A stretch of DNA of 15,211 nucleotides from an uncultured Dechloromonas sp. GTDB taxonomy: Bacteria > Pseudomonadota > Gammaproteobacteria > Burkholderiales > Rhodocyclaceae. Below the pieces are notes generated by a model, which worked only from the letters and a program-made list of their open reading frames with translations, was not told the origin of the DNA and did not search any database. A program made the translations under genes and the position numbers. This document shows positions 13,461 to 15,211 of the stretch, in pieces; position 1 is the first letter of the stretch, and the number at the start of each line of letters is the position of its first letter. Location of the stretch: assembly GCA_946477505.1 (NCBI GenBank), contig CAMKYP010000041.1, positions 1 to 15,211 on the forward strand, in the 5' to 3' direction.

Positions 13461-14744
13461 TCAGAACGCTTCGTCGGGGCGGAGGAAGCGCCATTGCCCC
13501 ATTGGCAGGTCACCCAGTCGAATGCGACCGATACGCACACGCTTCAGGCCAATGACCTTGAGCCCCACCAATTCGCACATGCGGCGAATCTGGCGCTTCT
13601 TGCCTTCCTTCAGGATGAAGTGGAGCTGGTCCTCGTTCAACTGCTTGACCCACGCCTGCTTCAAGGGCTTGCCATCGAGTTCGAGACCGTGGCGAAGCAA
13701 ATCCAGCCCGCCCTTGACCATCTCGCCCGAAACGCGTACCAGATACTCCTTTTCGGCATCGCTATCCTCGCCGATCAGGCGCTTGGCAACACGGCCGTCG
13801 CTGGTCAGCACCAGCAGACCGGTGGAATCGACGTCAAGACGCCCAGCCGGCGCAAGACCGCGCAACATCCACGGCTTGAACTCCGGACCACCGGACTGCG
13901 GCACCTGGCTTTCGGCGGTGATCAAGGTTACGGCCGGCACGCTGCCCGGCTCGGGCTGGCCGGAAACGTAACCGACCGGCTTGTGCAGCAGAATGGTGAC
14001 GGCCTTGGCCTGATCCTTCTTGGCTTCCTGCGAAACGCTGATGTCGGCCCCCGGATCGATACGGGTTCCGAGTTCGCTGATCTGCTCGCCATTCACGAAC
14101 ACCCAACCACGCTCGATCCAGAGATCGGCTTCACGACGGGAGCACAAACCACGCTCGGACATGACCTTGGAAAGACGAACCCCCTCCGGCGGCGGCCCCT
14201 TGGGGCGGGCGGGCGGAGTTGCCAAACGTCCGGCATCGGCGTCCCGACGCACGGGGCGGCCACTTCCGGTACGCTGCGTATCGTCACCGCCGCGTTCTGG
14301 CCGACGCCCCTTACTCAAGGCCTGCGCTCTGACCCACGGCGACTCGGCATTGGCCTCGCTGCGTACCGACGCGCGAGGGGCGCTGCGCGGTTTGCTGCGA
14401 TCAGGGGAGGGCGCCGCGCTGTCGCTCGGTCGTTCGCTACGCTGCGCGTGCCCGGCCTTTGCCTTGGCATCGGCCTCCTGTTTCTTCTGCAAGGTCGGCC
14501 GAACACGCGGCGGACCTCCGCGTAGTGGCTTGCGCGGTTGTTTCTCGGCATCGCGCGCGACAGCGGCCTTATTCACACCGAGGGTGCCGACAGTTTTTTC
14601 AGGTCCATCGACAACGCGGGCAGCCGGGCGTTTTGCCTGCGTCTCCGGATCACTCACGGGAACCGCATCGGCAGCTGGCCTGGATGTCTCAATCGGGGCG
14701 CCTGGCTTACGCCACTTGCCCCAGGGATCGTCGCTACCGCTCAT
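13461..14744 (-). CDS. rluF: 23S rRNA pseudouridine synthase, RluF-like, with long disordered N-terminus (427 aa)
   Basis: The enzyme part begins near residue 188 with an S4 RNA-binding domain ('VRLSKVMSERGLCSRREADLWIERGWVFVNGE'). The RsuA/RluB/E/F catalytic domain follows: LLHKPVGYVSG, catalytic D304 in AGRLDVDSTGLLVLTSDG, 'EKEYLVRVSG', 'KKRQIRRMCELVGLKV' (382-397) and the end 'LPMGQWRFLRPDEAF'. These segments match E. coli RluF better than RluB, so U2604 of 23S rRNA is the likely target; the exact position is inferred. Residues 1-187 are low-complexity, rich in Arg, Lys, Pro and Ala, and probably disordered and RNA-binding. E. coli RluF instead has a basic C-terminal tail. The start overlaps the FKBP stop as ATGA (14741-14744), so translation is coupled. 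Confidence 0.88.
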   Translation of the reverse strand: MSGSDDPWGKWRKPGAPIETSRPAADAVPVSDPETQAKRPAARVVDGPEKTVGTLGVNKAAVARDAEKQPRKPLRGGPPRVRPTLQKKQEADAKAKAGHAQRSERPSDSAAPSPDRSKPRSAPRASVRSEANAESPWVRAQALSKGRRPERGGDDTQRTGSGRPVRRDADAGRLATPPARPKGPPPEGVRLSKVMSERGLCSRREADLWIERGWVFVNGEQISELGTRIDPGADISVSQEAKKDQAKAVTILLHKPVGYVSGQPEPGSVPAVTLITAESQVPQSGGPEFKPWMLRGLAPAGRLDVDSTGLLVLTSDGRVAKRLIGEDSDAEKEYLVRVSGEMVKGGLDLLRHGLELDGKPLKQAWVKQLNEDQLHFILKEGKKRQIRRMCELVGLKVIGLKRVRIGRIRLGDLPMGQWRFLRPDEAF

Positions 14745-15085
14745 TGCAGGTCGAGCAGTTCAACCTCGAAAACCAGCGTCGCGTTCGGCGGAATGACGCC
14801 GCCGGCGCCACGGGCGCCGTAGCCGAGATGCGCTGGAATAGTCAGCTTGCGGGTGCCGCCGATCTTCATACCCTGGACCCCCTCATCCCAACCCTTGATG
14901 ACATGGCCCTGGCCGAGCGGGAACTGGAAGGGGTCGTTGCGATCCTTGCTCGAATCGAACTTGCTGCCGTTGGTCAGCCAGCCGGTGTAATGCACCGTGA
15001 CGAAATCGCCGGCCTTGGCTACAGCGCCCGCGCCTTCGACAGAATCTTCATAAATCAGGCCCGATGCCGTGGTGATTTCAGCCAT
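14741..15085 (-). CDS. FKBP-type peptidyl-prolyl cis-trans isomerase, cytoplasmic (114 aa)
   Basis: A single FKBP domain fills the protein. Residues matching the FKBP12 active site are all present: Y33, F43, D44, V62, I63, W66 (in VIKGWDEGVQGM), Y89 and F106, with the 'IPAHLGYGARGAGGVIPPNATLVFEVELL' ending. It catalyses cis-trans isomerisation of X-Pro bonds and can act as a chaperone; there is no signal peptide. The ATG at 15085 has an excellent AAAGGAG site six bases upstream, so I prefer it to the longer frame that begins at 15121. The gene is coupled to the pseudouridine synthase gene by an ATGA overlap, and is divergent from a strong rightward promoter at 15139-15166. Confidence 0.95.
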   Translation of the reverse strand: MAEITTASGLIYEDSVEGAGAVAKAGDFVTVHYTGWLTNGSKFDSSKDRNDPFQFPLGQGHVIKGWDEGVQGMKIGGTRKLTIPAHLGYGARGAGGVIPPNATLVFEVELLDLQ

Positions 15086-15138
15086 GAACTGCTCCTTTGC
15101 GAAAGGCGGTGAGTTTACCATAAGCCATTGAAAAGCCT

Positions 15139-15166
15139 TTGACTTATTCGAATTTCTCCGTATAAT
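15139..15166 (+). promoter_or_regulatory. Strong sigma-70-type promoter directed out of the window
   Basis: TTGACT (15139-15144) and a perfect TATAAT (15161-15166) are separated by 16 bp. Transcription would start near 15173, giving a leader of about 40 nt that ends in CGGAG (15201-15205). With GGAG six bases from the window end, the start codon should lie immediately past base 15211. The strength fits a highly expressed gene such as one for a ribosomal protein, but its identity cannot be seen. Confidence 0.85.
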
Positions 15167-15211
15167 GCGCGGTTCTTTGTAGCACCCTTTGGTTTATTTT
15201 CGGAGTCCAAC

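Noticed and set aside
13494..14796. Long plus-strand open frames opposite the pseudouridine synthase gene
   Set aside because: The minus frame has clear S4 and catalytic motifs; the plus frames are low-complexity mirror products of the Arg/Pro-rich extension.
1..15211. CRISPR arrays, tRNA genes, insertion sequences, toxin-antitoxin pairs
   Set aside because: No regularly spaced repeats, cloverleaf sequences, transposase motifs or typical small gene pairs were seen on either strand.

Overview
The window looks like chromosomal DNA from a GC-rich betaproteobacterium, most plausibly Rhodocyclaceae (Dechloromonas/Azonexus-like). This is inferred from protein style, base composition and gene content, not from a marker gene. 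No rRNA, tRNA, CRISPR array, insertion sequence or phage gene was seen. It reads as ordinary chromosome carrying several compact operons.

Left part (1-1872). The window opens inside the 3' end of an M23-type (LytM-like) metallopeptidase gene. A symmetric hairpin terminator separates it from a convergent, very short gene for a 42-residue exported Lys-rich peptide. Divergent from that is a 104-aa protein with a CxxCxxCC cysteine cluster. On the minus strand follows a translationally coupled pair, a YoaB-like Rid protein and a MEKHLA (PAS-like) protein. The pair is preceded by a leader with four hairpins, the last of which looks like an intrinsic terminator directly before the start codon.

Middle part (1873-7883, minus strand). 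Four tightly packed genes form one predicted operon, in transcription order: a 1071-aa membrane hybrid histidine kinase (HAMP, HisKA, HATPase, two receiver domains, Hpt), a receiver-HD-GYP response regulator, a 16-stranded-type outer-membrane porin-like protein, and a short PstS-like periplasmic binding domain. The arrangement suggests that a periplasmic or outer-membrane signal is passed by phosphorelay to c-di-GMP hydrolysis. This is the most system-like element in the window.

Right part (8003-13379, plus strand). Divergent from the kinase is a second operon: a DUF2441-like protein of unknown function, a MacA-type membrane fusion protein, a MacB/LolD-type ATPase, and two different FtsX-type permeases. 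Together these form a tripartite ABC exporter without an outer-membrane channel gene in the window. A MaoC-like (PhaJ-type) hydratase follows, with its own ribosome binding site and a palindromic operator-like site. A 16-bp hairpin separates it from a minus-strand pair, an FKBP-type prolyl isomerase and an RluF-like rRNA pseudouridine synthase with a long disordered N-terminus. At the right edge a near-consensus sigma-70 promoter and a ribosome binding site point out of the window to a well-expressed gene whose start lies just beyond it.
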